Positions 36,301-48,007 of a stretch of DNA of 64,000 nt are shown here, piece after piece. Positions within the stretch are counted from its first letter, which is position 1, and every line of letters begins with the position of its first letter. Below the pieces are notes generated by a model, which was given only the letters and a program-made list of their open reading frames with translations, was not told where the DNA came from and did no database searches. Origin of the DNA: Isoetes taiwanensis (Eukaryota; Streptophyta; Lycopodiopsida; Isoetales; Isoetaceae); the NCBI GenBank assembly GCA_021234155.1, contig JAJEKV010000066.1, positions 1,115,832-1,179,831 of the forward strand, in the 5' to 3' direction. Both the position numbers and the translations under genes were made by a program.

Positions 36301-37089
36301 CGTACCAATCGCATCATTGAGGATATGCTACGTAACTACGTCTGGAACAAACAATCCCAATGGGCAGACTACATTCATTTGGTGGAGTTTGCTTACAATA
36401 GTACTAGACGGGAGTCCTCAATAATGTCTCCTTTCATGATAAATTATGGTTATCAGTGCCTCACACCAGACACGTGGCATAATCCAGTATCAAAGGTGGA
36501 GGTCTCGCAGCAACTGCTTACAGATATGCAAGCACTAGTCGAGGAAGTGCGAGCATACTTGATAGCCGCAAGAGCTCGGCAAAAGAGTTTCGCAGATCGA
36601 CACCATACTCCCCGGGAGTTCCAGGTCGGTGAGTCCGTCTGGCTAAAGATCAAGGTGAAGCAAGCCAAACTTAAGATTGGCAACTGTAAGAAACTTGCAC
36701 CTAGATGGGCGGGACCATTTCATATAACCGAAAGGATAGGTTCTTAGGCCTACCGGTTCGATCTACCCGCACATTTAAAGATCCATAAAGTTTTCCATGT
36801 AAGTCTTCTCAAGAAGCATCATTCGGATCCAGAAGAGATTCTTGACACACCAACACTTCTGGAGATGACTGAGGATCAGTTGGAGATTGTGCCAGAAGCT
36901 CTCCTTGATCGTGCCTATAAGTGAACCCGTCGAACTCAAATCTTGCAATACTTGGTCAAGTGGAAACACTTACCCACAGAAGACGCAACATGGGTTCTTA
37001 AAGCGGATTTGGATGACTTACCCGGACTTTATGAAGGAATGCCAGGGCCGTACCATTCAAGATGCAATCATCTCCAACCCGGATGGTAA
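33312..37089 (+). pseudogene. pol: gag 3' end and pol polyprotein of the chromovirus
   Basis: The order is: a gag CCHC knuckle, [14 protein letters not shown] (about 33466-33507); protease with altered active site MDTSSTHNF (about 33728); RT (about 34290-34930) with [20 protein letters not shown] and [12 protein letters not shown], but FFDYIL where F/Y-x-DD is expected; RNase H (about 35100-35560) with TDASKIATRG; integrase (about 35760-36740) with the HHCC finger, TMDFIVGLP, SDWDPKF and YHPQTDGQTERTNR; and a chromodomain (about 36889-37020) with LVKWKHLPTEDATW. Lesions are a frame change near 35095, TAA at 35321-35323, TAG at 36745-36747 and TGA at 36922-36924. The chromodomain places it among chromoviruses, whose integrases are directed to heterochromatin. 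The element copy is inactive. Confidence 0.95.
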
Positions 37090-37625
37090 GCATAGTGGTC
37101 TCTTAGTGTGACAGGGGTCATCTGAACGGGATCCGGCAGGGATCATTTTAGGGATTGGGTTACATGCATCTTAGATGGGGAATCAGGCATATAGGCATTC
37201 ATGATAGGACGCATTCGTCTATGGCTACTATAGGATTACTGCCACTCCTTACGTCTCGATATGCCAGCCTTAGACATGATAGGACCCTTGCATTCATATT
37301 TTTATTTATTTAAAGGGGTGGTCCCTTCAACCACACTAAACTTATCTCTTAAATACTAATCTATTAAACCTGCGGGGCCGGAAGATCTTTGCTAAGTCTG
37401 CTAGAGGAATCAAGGTCTCGCTTCGGAGGCCAATTTGTGTTTTTAAGATAAATTTGTGTTTCCAATGTACTTTTCAATGTAATTTCCTGCTGTTTTGTTG
37501 AAAATAGGACTTCTTGTCCTGCTATCTCCGTATGTAACCCTTTCACGTTTTCAATAAATTAAAGTTATCTCTACCATAGTTACTCTCCACTAACTCTAAT
37601 GCCGAGGACATCATTAACTTGGGAA

Positions 37626-38980
37626 TGTGCCGTTCGGTATCTACGGTATACGTATGCATACCATGACACGTCACCAGTACATAATAGGCCTAAGGGCCCA
37701 AGTGAGGGGTCGCCTATAATGGTTTTTTATTAGCTATGCTAATAAAACCAAAGGATAATTATGGATTATTGGCCAGGAGGGACTTACCATTTTGGGGCAA
37801 GGAATAGGGGTCCTACCCTCCAATTTACCCCAAATTCGAATTTGGAATGAAGGGGAGCAGCAGCCAACAGCTTACACTTGTATTTGCCAACACTTGACCA
37901 CCAGCCTCGAACTATGGATGCCTACCGTGACCATGGCTCTAGCCAAGACAATAGTTCTTTCTGCTTCTTCCGTGTATTGGGAATTAAGGGAAGGGTAGAG
38001 ACCTAAAGGCCTTTTAGCATTAGAAATGTCTCTAGCTAAATCCCTTAATACCCAATAATTGCGGCCTGTGCACAAGAGCCAACCTGGCTGTGGATGTTAT
38101 GATGTGGTTCAGCACCAGATAACGAGTATGAGGGTGAAGCGGGGGTGGGGTCTTGCCTAGTGCAGCTACGTGACCCCTACAGTGTGCTAGACTCATAGCC
38201 GTCACTGTGTGTGGGCCGGGTATGGGTCTGACACTCTCTGGGCCGGAGGGCGTGGGCCTCAGAGGGCCGTCCTGGGGTCGAACGGGTTGGTGAGCTGACC
38301 TTTAGATTTAGGGGAGTAATCCGGGTATAGATGCGGGGATCGCTGATGCAGCACGTGTTCTCTAGCACACCCAGGGATCCGTCATACTCGGGGAGGAGAC
38401 GCCTCTCTAACCTGCCTCATCTGACCGGGAGATGTAACCCGGAGTAGTCCCGAAGGGTGATTCCTTGGGATTGCATCTCCGGAGGACTACAAGCACGTCA
38501 TAGCATGATTCAACCTATCCGCAAAGTGTGCACAGGAGGGGCGGATGGAGTGGACAACCCCAGTCATTGTCTTATGCCAGCCAACGCCATGTTATACCTC
38601 TGTCTGTTGATATCTTGAGGCCTTGGCCGTCTGTTGATCCCTTGGAGTCTGAGCCCGGGGTAGGGCCTTGCTATAGTGTCCTTTCATGTTATTATGGATG
38701 TATTATCTTTTCCTGATGATAATGGATGGGCCACCCTTCGTGGTGGCATCTTATTTTACATGATGATTGTATGCTAACACGTATGTATGCTTTCGCTGTA
38801 TAGGATTTCCCATAGAGGACGTGGGACGAATGACACCTCCGTGTTCCTCGCCTGGACACTTGGCCATCCCAAGCGATCCGAGTATGATGGAGGGCCTTGC
38901 CATGGTGAGGTAGTCGCCATGGGAGGGGACATCCCATATTTATATGATGGGAGCATCGTATAGATTTTGGGAGCGTCACA
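37626..38980 (+). repeat. 3' LTR
   Basis: The LTR starts TGTGCCGTTC after a short purine stretch (TTGGGAA) and ends GTCACA before TACGG. It is about 1355 bp. Compared with the 5' LTR it lacks about 86 bp after GGATTA and about 106 bp after CCAAGACA, and it has about 18 extra bases near 38655. The 537 bp from the pol stop to this LTR hold no recognisable gene. Confidence 0.92.
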
Positions 38981-39680
38981 TACGGGTTCGCTTAAGGTTT
39001 CAAATTTTGAGATACAAGGACTCGAACCTCTACCAAAATAATTCAATATCCTAATAAGAACGCTTTAACCAATGCTACCAGCAAACTAACATATTTATTT
39101 TTTTTCTATTGATTCTATGTTTTTTTCTTTCAATAACAACGTATTAAAATGCTTTAGGGGTATGGTCTATAGCCTTAGGGATTGTGATTTATGCATCCAT
39201 ATCAAATCCCCCTGGAACCCCCTATTAGTGTGCCATATATTCTAAACAAAGTGCCCCCCTAGACTACCTCAATCGTCAAATATGTTCATCTATGGCCCAG
39301 ATTGTATGTTGGAGCCTCTGGGTGCCTCGATCATTTATGGATTTATGGTCATTTATGACTAGGGGTGCCTATGATTTTGAAACATGGAATACAGGTTCAC
39401 CTACGGTTTTGGAATATGAAATACCGAGACTCCTCTCTATACGGGTTCGCTTAAGGTTTCAGATTTTGAGATATAAGGACTCGAACCTCCTCTACCAAAA
39501 TAATTCAATATTCTAATAAAAACGCTTTAAGCAATACTACCAGCAAACTAACGTGCCTACTTTTTCTATTGAACCAATGTGTGTTTTTTTTTTTCCCAGT
39601 AATAATGGTTTATGGCCTTAGGGATTATGATTATACATCCATATCAAATCCCCCTAGAACCCCCTATTATTGTGCTACAT
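38981..39680 (-). repeat. tRNA-related repeats: half-copy plus an adjoining copy
   Basis: The right half of the copy split by the LTR element runs from TACGGGTTCGCTTAAGG to about 39236. A second copy follows to about 39680, with the shared TACGGGTTCGC at 38981 and 39440 (period 459). On the minus strand the middle reads like a tRNA gene: TTAGTTTGCTGGTAGCATTGG, shortened here to GCTGGTAGCATTGG, then GGTTCGAGTCC as B box. Confidence 0.7.
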
Positions 39681-41500
39681 ATTTACACTATCTTTTGTCT
39701 CTCCTTCAGTGAATTCTCCCCGATCTTCATATCGCTTATTGTGTCCTCTTTACCCAAGGTATCTTCAATGCCAATGTTGTCTAAAGAGGTATCACATGCT
39801 ATCGTCCCATTTACTGCTCCTGTGACTAAGTCTTGTATTCAAGACAGTGTAGCATCTAGTATAGTAGTAGAGGCATCACACACTATAGAGAAAACCCATT
39901 ATACACATGTGGAAGCTCCACAAGCTAGCTCCCTTTGCCTTGTCATTGGGCCTGCCCAGGGCATTGGCCATGCTAAGGGTCACAATGATAGTTGGATGCA
40001 GGTTTCACTTTTGAAGGTAGCACTGCAAAAACGAGCTCCAGTAGTTCATATTAGTGATTTAGAATATGAGTTTATTTCACATAGATAATCTGAGGCTCCA
40101 GGTAGCTTTACATCGAAGGACTATTTTTTCCTCTGGGTTTCAAACCTATACCTCAAACTTATGTCAGTATTTTTATGATTTAATGATGAGTATATTTGTC
40201 GTCCTTCAGAAAAGAAAAGAAAAAAATCCATGTTATTCACAACAACAAGTGTAATGCAATTGAAAAAAGGAAATTTCTAATTTGCCTAAGCAACAAGTGG
40301 GTTTACAATATGTCAAACTCCATGTTACATACCAGTCGTGCTTGGGACAAGAATCGAGACATTACATATAGTAGCTCAAATCTTCTGCACTCTCTTTGCT
40401 GGACACAGCGAATTAAATGTTTGAATAAACCCAAACGAAAGGGGTTTTTAGAGGGATAGTTCATAAGTAATATATGGTTTGTGTGATGCGACCATGGGAA
40501 ATTATCCCCTCCCTCCCCCCCAAAAAAAAAAAAAAAAAAAAACCTTGATGGTTTTGGTGCATATTTATATGCGAGGCATCTAACGATTGATTAGGACCAT
40601 TGGATGGGAATTTAGAGTGGTCCGGCGTGGGGTCGAGGGTGCAACTCATGAAAATCAACAAACAATATATGTTGCTATTCTATTCTTTTTTCCGGTTGGA
40701 CTAAGATTTTTGACTTATGTATGTATGTTATTTGAACCTTTGCATACTTGTTTCGGGGGAGGGGGGGAGGGGGGATGATTTATTTAATTCTAGTGGTTAG
40801 TGTATAACATAAACCCAAACCAAATACTACATATGATCTATAATATTCAAAATTAAAACCCCCATAAAAATTGTTTGGGTGCATATTCATACAAGGTTCG
40901 GGCACTGAAGAGCTGTCAAATGGGCATATTCACAAGATAAACGACAGAAATAAATGCACGGGTGAGATTGAAATCCCAGAGGACAATCATGATCCATTGT
41001 GTAGGACCACTAGCCTATGCATAAGACAACACATCCAAATAAATCTCAAAGACCAGTTGTCGCTTGACAGGAGCAAATGAAGAACAATGTGAGACATTAT
41101 ACTATCTTATATGTCCTGAAGGATAGTAGCAGTAGCAGGAATATCCAAACCCTCAAACACATAATCTTCTGCGCTTCCAGATAGACCTTAACAACCATCC
41201 TGATGCTAAGTGAAAAGCTTGGCTTCACAACTTATTCCAAGTATCCGAATAGACAGCATATCACATCTGGGTTAATCCCCTTTATGGCACTTGTTAACCT
41301 GCTCTTCTTGTATTCAGAGGATTTTACTCCCCTTATATTCCAGCTGAGAATTTTATAATTCGTTAGGGAATGTTTCACAACCCTTTTTCCTTTTGGTGCT
41401 ATCCAACCCTTCTGCTTCTGAACCTGTTCCTGTTTCCTTTTTATTTTTTTCCTTGTTAGGATAGGGGGTCTTCATCCATTTATCCTCCTCCCATTAGGTC
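39681..41500. other. Unassigned stretch with low-complexity tracts
   Basis: An open frame at 39612-40088 has no recognisable domain and begins inside the repeat. A run of about 20 A residues lies at 40521-40542 after a C-rich tract, and a G-rich tract lies at 40757-40775. GGTGCATATT occurs at 40558 and 40879 in similar contexts, hinting at an old duplication. I see no gene. Confidence 0.5.
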
Positions 41501-41655
41501 TGCCTACTTATTTTGATTTGGAGCAATGACTCCTTTTATATGATCCAGTAACCCATATAATACTATATCTGACCCAATCTCTCCTTTCCTTTCTGAAAGC
41601 GTTCCCTTTTCTGCATTTGTTACTTCCAAAATGTACTAAGAGAAAGGATGGTTTG

Positions 41656-43136
41656 TCACTGGACAATGTGAGTACTAGAAGATGCCTGGGGAAGAGGTTT
41701 TGGCCCAGGAGCACCGCTCCTCTGAGCAATGTTTCTAGTCCTCCATTTTTGTCTGGATCCCACCACTTCCCATGATTGATCGTCTGCTTTTGATAAAGTT
41801 ATGAGATTATGGAGTTGTGTTATTGATACATTAGCTGGCTTTTCCACGTTGTTGGAGCAGTGGTTCTCACCTTCCTGGCTAGAGGCACTTGGAGGAATAC
41901 TTACTGAGTGATGAAATGGCTGACTGGTGCATCATTGGATGTGGGAGGATCATTATGGCCAGTCGACGCTTGTTGTTGGGGAGTCCCGGATTTTCTAGAC
42001 CTGACTTGGGGTTTCTCTTCTAGCCTTTCAATCTTTATATCTGGGAACATTCTGTATATTTCCCACCTATTGGTCAGTTTCAGAGGAAACTTGAAAGAGC
42101 ATTTGCCACTCTTAACTACCATCCCTTTGGGTATGCTTACCGTTACCGGGATTGCTGCACAAATCTTTGGACCTTTGGCGATTGAATATGAAATATATGC
42201 TCCTACTATTTTAGGAACTCAGGTACCAGCATGTCTGGAGGCAAGTATTCGATCTCTAACCAGCATGGGATTTTGATGGCCGAGATTTGATGGGGAGAGA
42301 AGTCGGTGAGTAGTATTGATAAGATGTAGTCCCCCATGAAAGAGTCTACTGCTCGAGACACCATCTTATCTACCGTTGCTTCGTTATAAAAAAGGATGAG
42401 AAAGAAGTAACTCCCAACGCCTTTAGCGATTCATGTTGAGGTAGACCTGATTTCTTCCGGTGTGCTAAGAGCCAGTATTCCATTTTTTGGAGGTCTAGGA
42501 AGCCTCCTATAAAGAATCCTATGACTAATTGTGTCACCAGGTTCTCAACAAATTTTACATGCATGTCGCGACTCAAATCTTAAGCAAATCCTGCTTCCAC
42601 TATTTTTAATGCTGCATCAACTCTCAAGCTCCTGACTGTTTCTGTTGGTAGCTTATTCTTTATCCATTCTGAAAATCTCGGTTTGTTCACCCTTGCTATA
42701 CTGTCATTATTCTTCCAGGCATCCCTTGTATTATTTCTTGTACCTCCTACACCCCTGACCTTTTCCTGATTGTAAAACTATCCCCAGTGTTGATCTGTGA
42801 GCCTATCACTACTCCGCCTTTATTTTGCTTATCGATATTACAAGGTGTAGCCTTAGTGCCAAAAGAGGTTTTTGCTGACAATGCTATTTGTGCTAATGTA
42901 GTTGCATCCTACCATTTTCTTTCCTCTATTGCTTCTATAGACAATGCGGACTTGTACCTTAGTTCTGCTAGTTTATCACCTGCTTGTCTATCCTTTCCAT
43001 TTCCATCTATCTCTATGTCTTCCATTACTGAGTGCCAAACTAAGCTCGGAGGATTTTTTTTTTGTGCAGGAGCACCCTTCCCTGCCCTGCCCCTGCGGTT
43101 TTCAGTTTTTGGATTGCCCCATATGCATTCACACAT
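41656..43136 (-). pseudogene. Degraded non-LTR retroelement ORF1-like (DUF4283-type) remnant
   Basis: Minus-strand frames with many stops read in order: EDIEIDGNGKDRQAGDKLAE (from about 43030), MVSRAVDSFMGDYILSILLT and IPCWLEIEYLPPDML (about 42370-42240), KSGKCSFKFPLKLTNRWEIY (about 42110), then SWEVVGSRQKWRTRN (about 41780). A fold with a short basic segment followed by a proline/tryptophan clause resembles the DUF4283 domain of plant LINE ORF1-like proteins. No reverse transcriptase is visible. It could be a remnant of another gag-like gene. Family placement is tentative. Confidence 0.4.
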
Positions 43137-43507
43137 GCTATTGGGACCTTATCTTTAGGTGTTGTGACTATCCCTGGTGCATTGATTTTAGCCCTCTCTA
43201 AGAAGGCATGGTCGATGGCAGAAGCTACAGCTAATGGGGATGAATTTAAAATTCAATAGCAGAGATCGTAGTTTACCTCATGCGGAGCTAAAGCCCCATA
43301 AGTTGCAGATGGATTGTTTGACGCTTCAAGAGTTATGGCCAATATACTAGAAACCCTAGATGAAGGGGAAGAGTGGTTCAGGGCCTCAAAAGCCTTGTCA
43401 CATACCGATTTGCCCCTTGCAGATGCCGATTGGGCCTTCGGATTAGGCCTCCAGGTTAGATTTTGCTTAAACCAGCAAAATGCCGTGCTTTGTTACTACT
43501 TACCGGA

Positions 43508-43632
43508 TTTTTTAGAAAATATCCTTTAATTTGCCGGATTTAACAAGTATTTTATAAAATTTTGACCGGAAATTTTCCGGCATCTATTAAAGAAACCGGA
43601 TTTTAACAACTTCAACCGGAAATTCCGGGAGG
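43508..43632. repeat. Cluster of CCGGATTT/CCGGAAATT motifs
   Basis: Within 125 bp there are three CCGGATTT and two palindromic CCGGAAATTTTCCGG or CCGGAAATTCCGG motifs in AT-rich DNA. The layout resembles the subterminal region of a DNA transposon, but I cannot find a matching second end. Confidence 0.4.
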
Positions 43633-44375
43633 AACCCCCCCCCTCCCCCTCCCCAATCAACTGAGCCCACCGCGGATCCCCATATTTACCTTCGGGGATG
43701 TTTCTTGCGGTTTTTCCCTAACCCTATATCTGCCCCTAGCAGGGATGAGTTTCCCAGACAGCTCGGTTTGCCCACCGAAGGGCCTGTCGGAGGCCCTGGT
43801 CCCCAGTTGGAAACACCTAGGTCGAACCTAGGTTTAGATGCACAGGGCGCGACCACGACCGCCTTACCGCCACCGTTCGGCAACTGCCCCATCTCCTTAT
43901 GGAAAGTAAGAAACAACAAGATAATATGATACATTTACTAGCATATTTGGAACGTCAAGCAAAAAGAACCATAACAACATATGGTCGAAGTGGCATTATG
44001 TTGGAACATACATAATCTCTACAAGAAACTTACCGCCGCGAACGTTTCTCTTCCCCGTCTTGTCTCTTCATCAAGGCAAGTTTCTTTTTCTTGCACCAAA
44101 TTCTAATACACTTTCATATATCTAGAATTAATTAATAGAAAACAATGAGACAACTTAATAGGCTTTATTGCAGTGTAAGCACACATGAAATGTTCATAAC
44201 ATCAAAGAGATTTTGAATCATTTTCATAGCATGTTCCCCTTAATTTAGGCTTCTGCAACTCATGTAATTCTTGAATTGAACTATTTAGATACCAAGCCCA
44301 ACCAAGAATTGCATCCTTAATTACATGTTATAGACTAAATAAGTTCTTTAGTCTAAGGGAAGCCCAATAGTAGCT

Positions 44376-44505
44376 GCATAAGTGTTTGATCACATCCACT
44401 ACAGGTGTGTCCATTTGTACCAAATGTTGTTGCAAAATATGCATAAGTGTTTGATCACATCCACTACAAGTGTGTCCATTTGTACCAGATGCTGTTGCAA
44501 AATAT
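44376..44505. repeat. 65-bp tandem duplication
   Basis: GCATAAGTGTTTGATCACAT and the following 45 bases occur twice back to back with three or four substitutions. Confidence 0.9.
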
Positions 44506-45292
44506 TCAATGTAGATGAGGGGAAAGTGAGATGGAGGCAATCCCATAAATCACTGCCACCATAAATGGCAATGGCATGTCTTACCTGCCTATTCTCAAAA
44601 GATTTTTAAATTACACAATCTAACAACTAACAATGTGCAAGAGACACCAAATAATCTTCCTAGAAAGGTTGTTCCTTCATTTGTAGTCATCGTACAGCTC
44701 TCAATGATTCTCCAAGACCACATCTTTAAGTCTATATAATAGCAGTTTGATACCTTCTAACTAGACAATAGAAACTTGCCAATATTCTGTACAATCAAAG
44801 CCATTGGATTCCTTCGAAATAGACAAAGTGGAAACATGCCAATATTCTGCACAGCCAAAGCCATAGCTGCAAGGAAAGTTGTATTTATACAGATAGTGTT
44901 CTCTACCACTAGTTCAACAACCTCATATGGATCCATCAATAATGTTGACATACATGTCCTCCAACTATATAGTTTAGCCCAGAAAATAATCACCTCTTTG
45001 TAGTCAACCATGCTTTCAAGTCAGTGCAACCAAGCCCCTGTTGTGTACAGATCCAACCACGTTGAGGAGTGGCTCAGGAAGAATAGAATGGAAACTTATT
45101 TGGGTAATGCTCTGCCAAGAAATAAGTCCATATGTTGTCTTCAAGTAGATCAAAATGAAGACGCTGTGCATGAACTCATATTACATCATGTAGTTGCATA
45201 AACTCAAAGTGGCTTACAATTTGGTAGATGAATAGAGATGTCGGGGCCACAGAAATCGGCATGCAAAAAAGCCAAAGCAACCTGTAAAACCG

Positions 45293-45773
45293 TCAACAAG
45301 TCGACTTTTCTGAACTCTGTCCCCCAGGCGCAACTTTGAGAATACCAAGTGCCTTCCGAAGCAGGCATAAGGCCTGCTCTCTTTCATTCATGGCTTCATA
45401 AATTGATGCAACTTTTACCAAGCCACTTGCAAGATCATCTGGCGCATGACCAGCCCCATGCTTCCCAAAAATTCTGACACCACTTTCACGCCCAGTCCTC
45501 AAAGATATGTCTGCCAGACTTACAAATACAGAGGCAATAGATGCATGGTTCTCCACGTTGATAAATTTAAACACAGTGACTGCTTTCTGATGAAAATATA
45601 GCTTCATCATTCTGCCCAAGACCTAGATATTCCTCTCCAATGCTACAGTCTACTGAAGCCACATCTAAATGCCAAACCCAGTTATGTAAGCTCTGTTGAT
45701 CCCTGTGCAAATGACCCAACCACCATTTGGATGCCACATCGTTGTCTATGCATAGCGGCCAAGTTTTGGCCAT
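45293..45773 (-). pseudogene. Kinesin-light-chain-related (KLCR/CMU-type) TPR pseudogene fragment
   Basis: The minus strand reads SIGEEYLGLGQNDEAIF, then after a frame change near 45610 HQKAVTVFKFINVENHASIA, SVFVSLADISLRTGR, GKHGAGHAPDDLASGL and VASIYEAMNEREQALCLLRK. This is the TPR array of plant kinesin light chain-related proteins, which link cellulose synthase complexes and microtubules at the cell cortex. Compared with the family, about eight residues are missing after RTGR, and the frame closes soon after GGQSS. The rest of the gene is not found on either side. It is a non-functional fragment, probably left by a transposon or retrocopy. Sequence further upstream on the same strand (to about 46060) is open but unrecognised. 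Confidence 0.75.
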
Positions 45774-46129
45774 ATTCTTTATCAGATGCCCAGGCTACAC
45801 GAAATTTGGCTGAGCTATTTGAGAATAGCATCGGATGAGACAGATTCTTCGGCTGGAGAAGTAATTGAAGAGCAAAAGATTGAGAAAAGATGCCCAGAAA
45901 GAAAAATCCGCTGCCCAGTCTGATCCTTCTGGTGAAAATAGAGGATTCTTTGTGCATCAGTCCATGTAGAGGATCGAAAAGGATAAGCAGTACTTCGGTA
46001 GGAAGCCCGTTTTTTCTTTCTTCACTGCAGACGGGCGATTTGCTGCCGCTGGACGAAAACAATTCAGAGAATATGATGCTGTATAGGGTTCTAAAAGAGG
46101 CAATGAAAAAAGGATGGAAGGTAGATTAA

Positions 46130-46740
46130 CTCAGGCGATCAAAGGGGGGAAAACATAGTATTTTTGGGGCAAAACAGAGCATCTCGCAGCAAAAACAAGG
46201 GATTTGAGTGCAGAAATAGGGGAGTTTTGTGCCCAAACAGGTTGAATCCGTCAATCCATTTGCACGGAAGAGCCGGCAAGGCATTACAGAGGCGTTAGGA
46301 GAAGACCATGGGGGAGCTCGGATATGGCTGGGTATTTTTGATAAGGCAGAAGATGGTGTGTTCTTCATACAGAAGAAGGCCGCATGCCCTGATGGTGAAA
46401 GAACATGGCCGTTTTCTGTTCTGATCAGACTTTTTGAATGATGGGAAAGGCGAGATGGGTACGTTTTTATTTTTTTTTGCAAAGACACGTGTCTCTCTCA
46501 GGTTTTTTTTGCATCAAACAAAATAGAAAAGGAACATGCTTTATATATGGTTTGAAATGAATGTCGATTGGTCCACAATACTTGCAAAAAGATAAAATTA
46601 TAAGCTTGATAGGAAAAATTATGTTATAGATTCATTATGCAAAAATCAATTCAATTATGCAACATATATCTTTCAATAAAAAGATCCAGGTTGTTTATAT
46701 CGAAATCTATTTAACTACTTGAATTTGACATGAGAATATC
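46130..46740. other. No gene recognised
   Basis: A G-rich stretch with short open frames on both strands (to about 46490) is followed by AT-rich DNA. Nothing is identified. Confidence 0.5.
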
Positions 46741-46741
46741 T

Positions 46742-47262
46742 AGCATAATAACAGGGGGTTCCAGGGGGATTTGATATGGATGTAAAAATGGTAATTCTTG
46801 AAACCATAGACCATATCCCTAAAGCACAGCTATGGAACTTGGTTCTTCACGAAGGTTTAAGGGTCGTGTTCTGCCAAACATAATGGTAATTGTATAGTTG
46901 TTAGAAAAAGAAAAAAAACGTAGATTTAAGATAAAAAATAATCATGTAAGCTCACTGGTTAAATTGGTTAAATTGGTCAAAGTAGTCTTACTAAGACTTT
47001 GAGTTATTTTGGTAGAGGTTCGAGCCCCTGTATTTCATATTCTAAAACCTTAGACGAAGTTGTATAGAGGCTCGATATTCCATCAAAACCTCAGGCGAAC
47101 GCGTATTTCATATTTCAAAATTATAGGCGCCCCCAATCATAAATGACCATAAACGAAACGAGAGGTGCCCAGAGGCTCCAACATAGGGTATGGGCCATAG
47201 GATCGACAGATCTGACGACTGTGGTAGTCCAAGGTGCACCTCGTTTAGAATATCGAATATAA
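46742..47262 (+). repeat. tRNA-related repeat, inverted copy
   Basis: This is a full-length copy of the repeat at 38981-39680, in the opposite orientation. It includes the GGGGTTCCAGGGGGATTTG start and the GTAGTCCAAGGTGCA end. An A-box-like TAAGCTCACTGG (46947-46958) and a B-box GGTTCGAGCCC (47017-47027) are about 70 bp apart, as in a tRNA-derived SINE head. A poly-A tail was not found, so the class is uncertain. Confidence 0.65.
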
Positions 47263-48007
47263 TAACCACGACTATCTATTTAATGCAATATAAAGACCTT
47301 CTGGCCCAAACTTTTGATCCACATATTGTATTATATGAATGTATAATAAAATGATGTATGGTCAATCTACACTTTATGTATTAATCTTTAAAAGATCAAA
47401 ATTTCCTTTTTTTTAGCACGCCAGCCTAACCAAGGGTGCAACCCTCCTTGCAATTCTAGGCTATCCACGTAGCAGTTCCAAATCAGCCAAACCTTAGGTG
47501 GCATGACATTAAGCCGTTGGATCTGTATTTTCTTAAATCGACGGCCATAGAAATTAGAAATGGCTAAAATTTGACCTGGAGAATTGGAAGGACGTTAGAA
47601 GGCGCCTGCCTACATCGATTCGATTATCCCGACCAATTCCTCTCGTTGTCCAATCGAACCCCATTCTTCGCATTCATCCGGCTGATGGATCTTCTCTCTA
47701 CCAGACCCCTTTGTAGAAAATGTTGATCTGGTTTTTTGGACATGCTTTAGTTCTTTTGCTTCTATTCAGATGATGTAGGGCTTCGCCTTGCCATTTCAAA
47801 ACGACAAGCAAATTTTTTTGTAGTGGGTAACGCAGCACCTGTAGATGCCGTTACACCGAGGGAGGCCATCATTTTTTAATATTATTTTCCATCGAGGGCT
47901 GCATATTTTGTCTTCCGATTTTGCCTTTAGAGTTATGCTTCGTTATTTGTTTCCACAATACAATGCATTAGGTCTGAGCTCTGGACGGTTTCGTCTCTGC
48001 CAACACC

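Larger units (their letters stand above)
6179..38980 (+). mobile_element. Chromovirus (Ty3/gypsy) LTR retrotransposon, interrupted by nested insertions
   Basis: The element begins TGTG and ends CACA, with direct repeat TACGG on both sides. In order it has a 5' LTR, a 12-base primer binding site TGGTATCAGAGC matching plant initiator tRNA-Met, a long leader with extra ORFs, gag, protease, RT, RNase H, integrase, a chromodomain and a 3' LTR. Helitron A, Helitron B and a hAT carrying Helitron C interrupt it. Without them the element is about 13 kb. Gag regains its reading frame across the hAT when the insertion and one target duplication are ignored, which supports the reconstruction. Stops, frameshifts and a changed RT active site show that it is dead. 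Confidence 0.93.

Noticed and set aside
39612-40088. Protein-coding gene of 158 codons
   Set aside because: It begins within the tRNA-related repeat and resembles no family. It was left as unassigned sequence.
40521-40542. Poly-A tail of the LINE-like remnant at 41.7-43.1 kb
   Set aside because: The remnant reads on the minus strand, so its tail would appear as poly-T on the plus strand. The orientation does not fit.
46945-47030. Functional tRNA gene
   Set aside because: Only A- and B-box-like sequences are present. No cloverleaf with acceptor stem forms, and the unit is a dispersed repeat.
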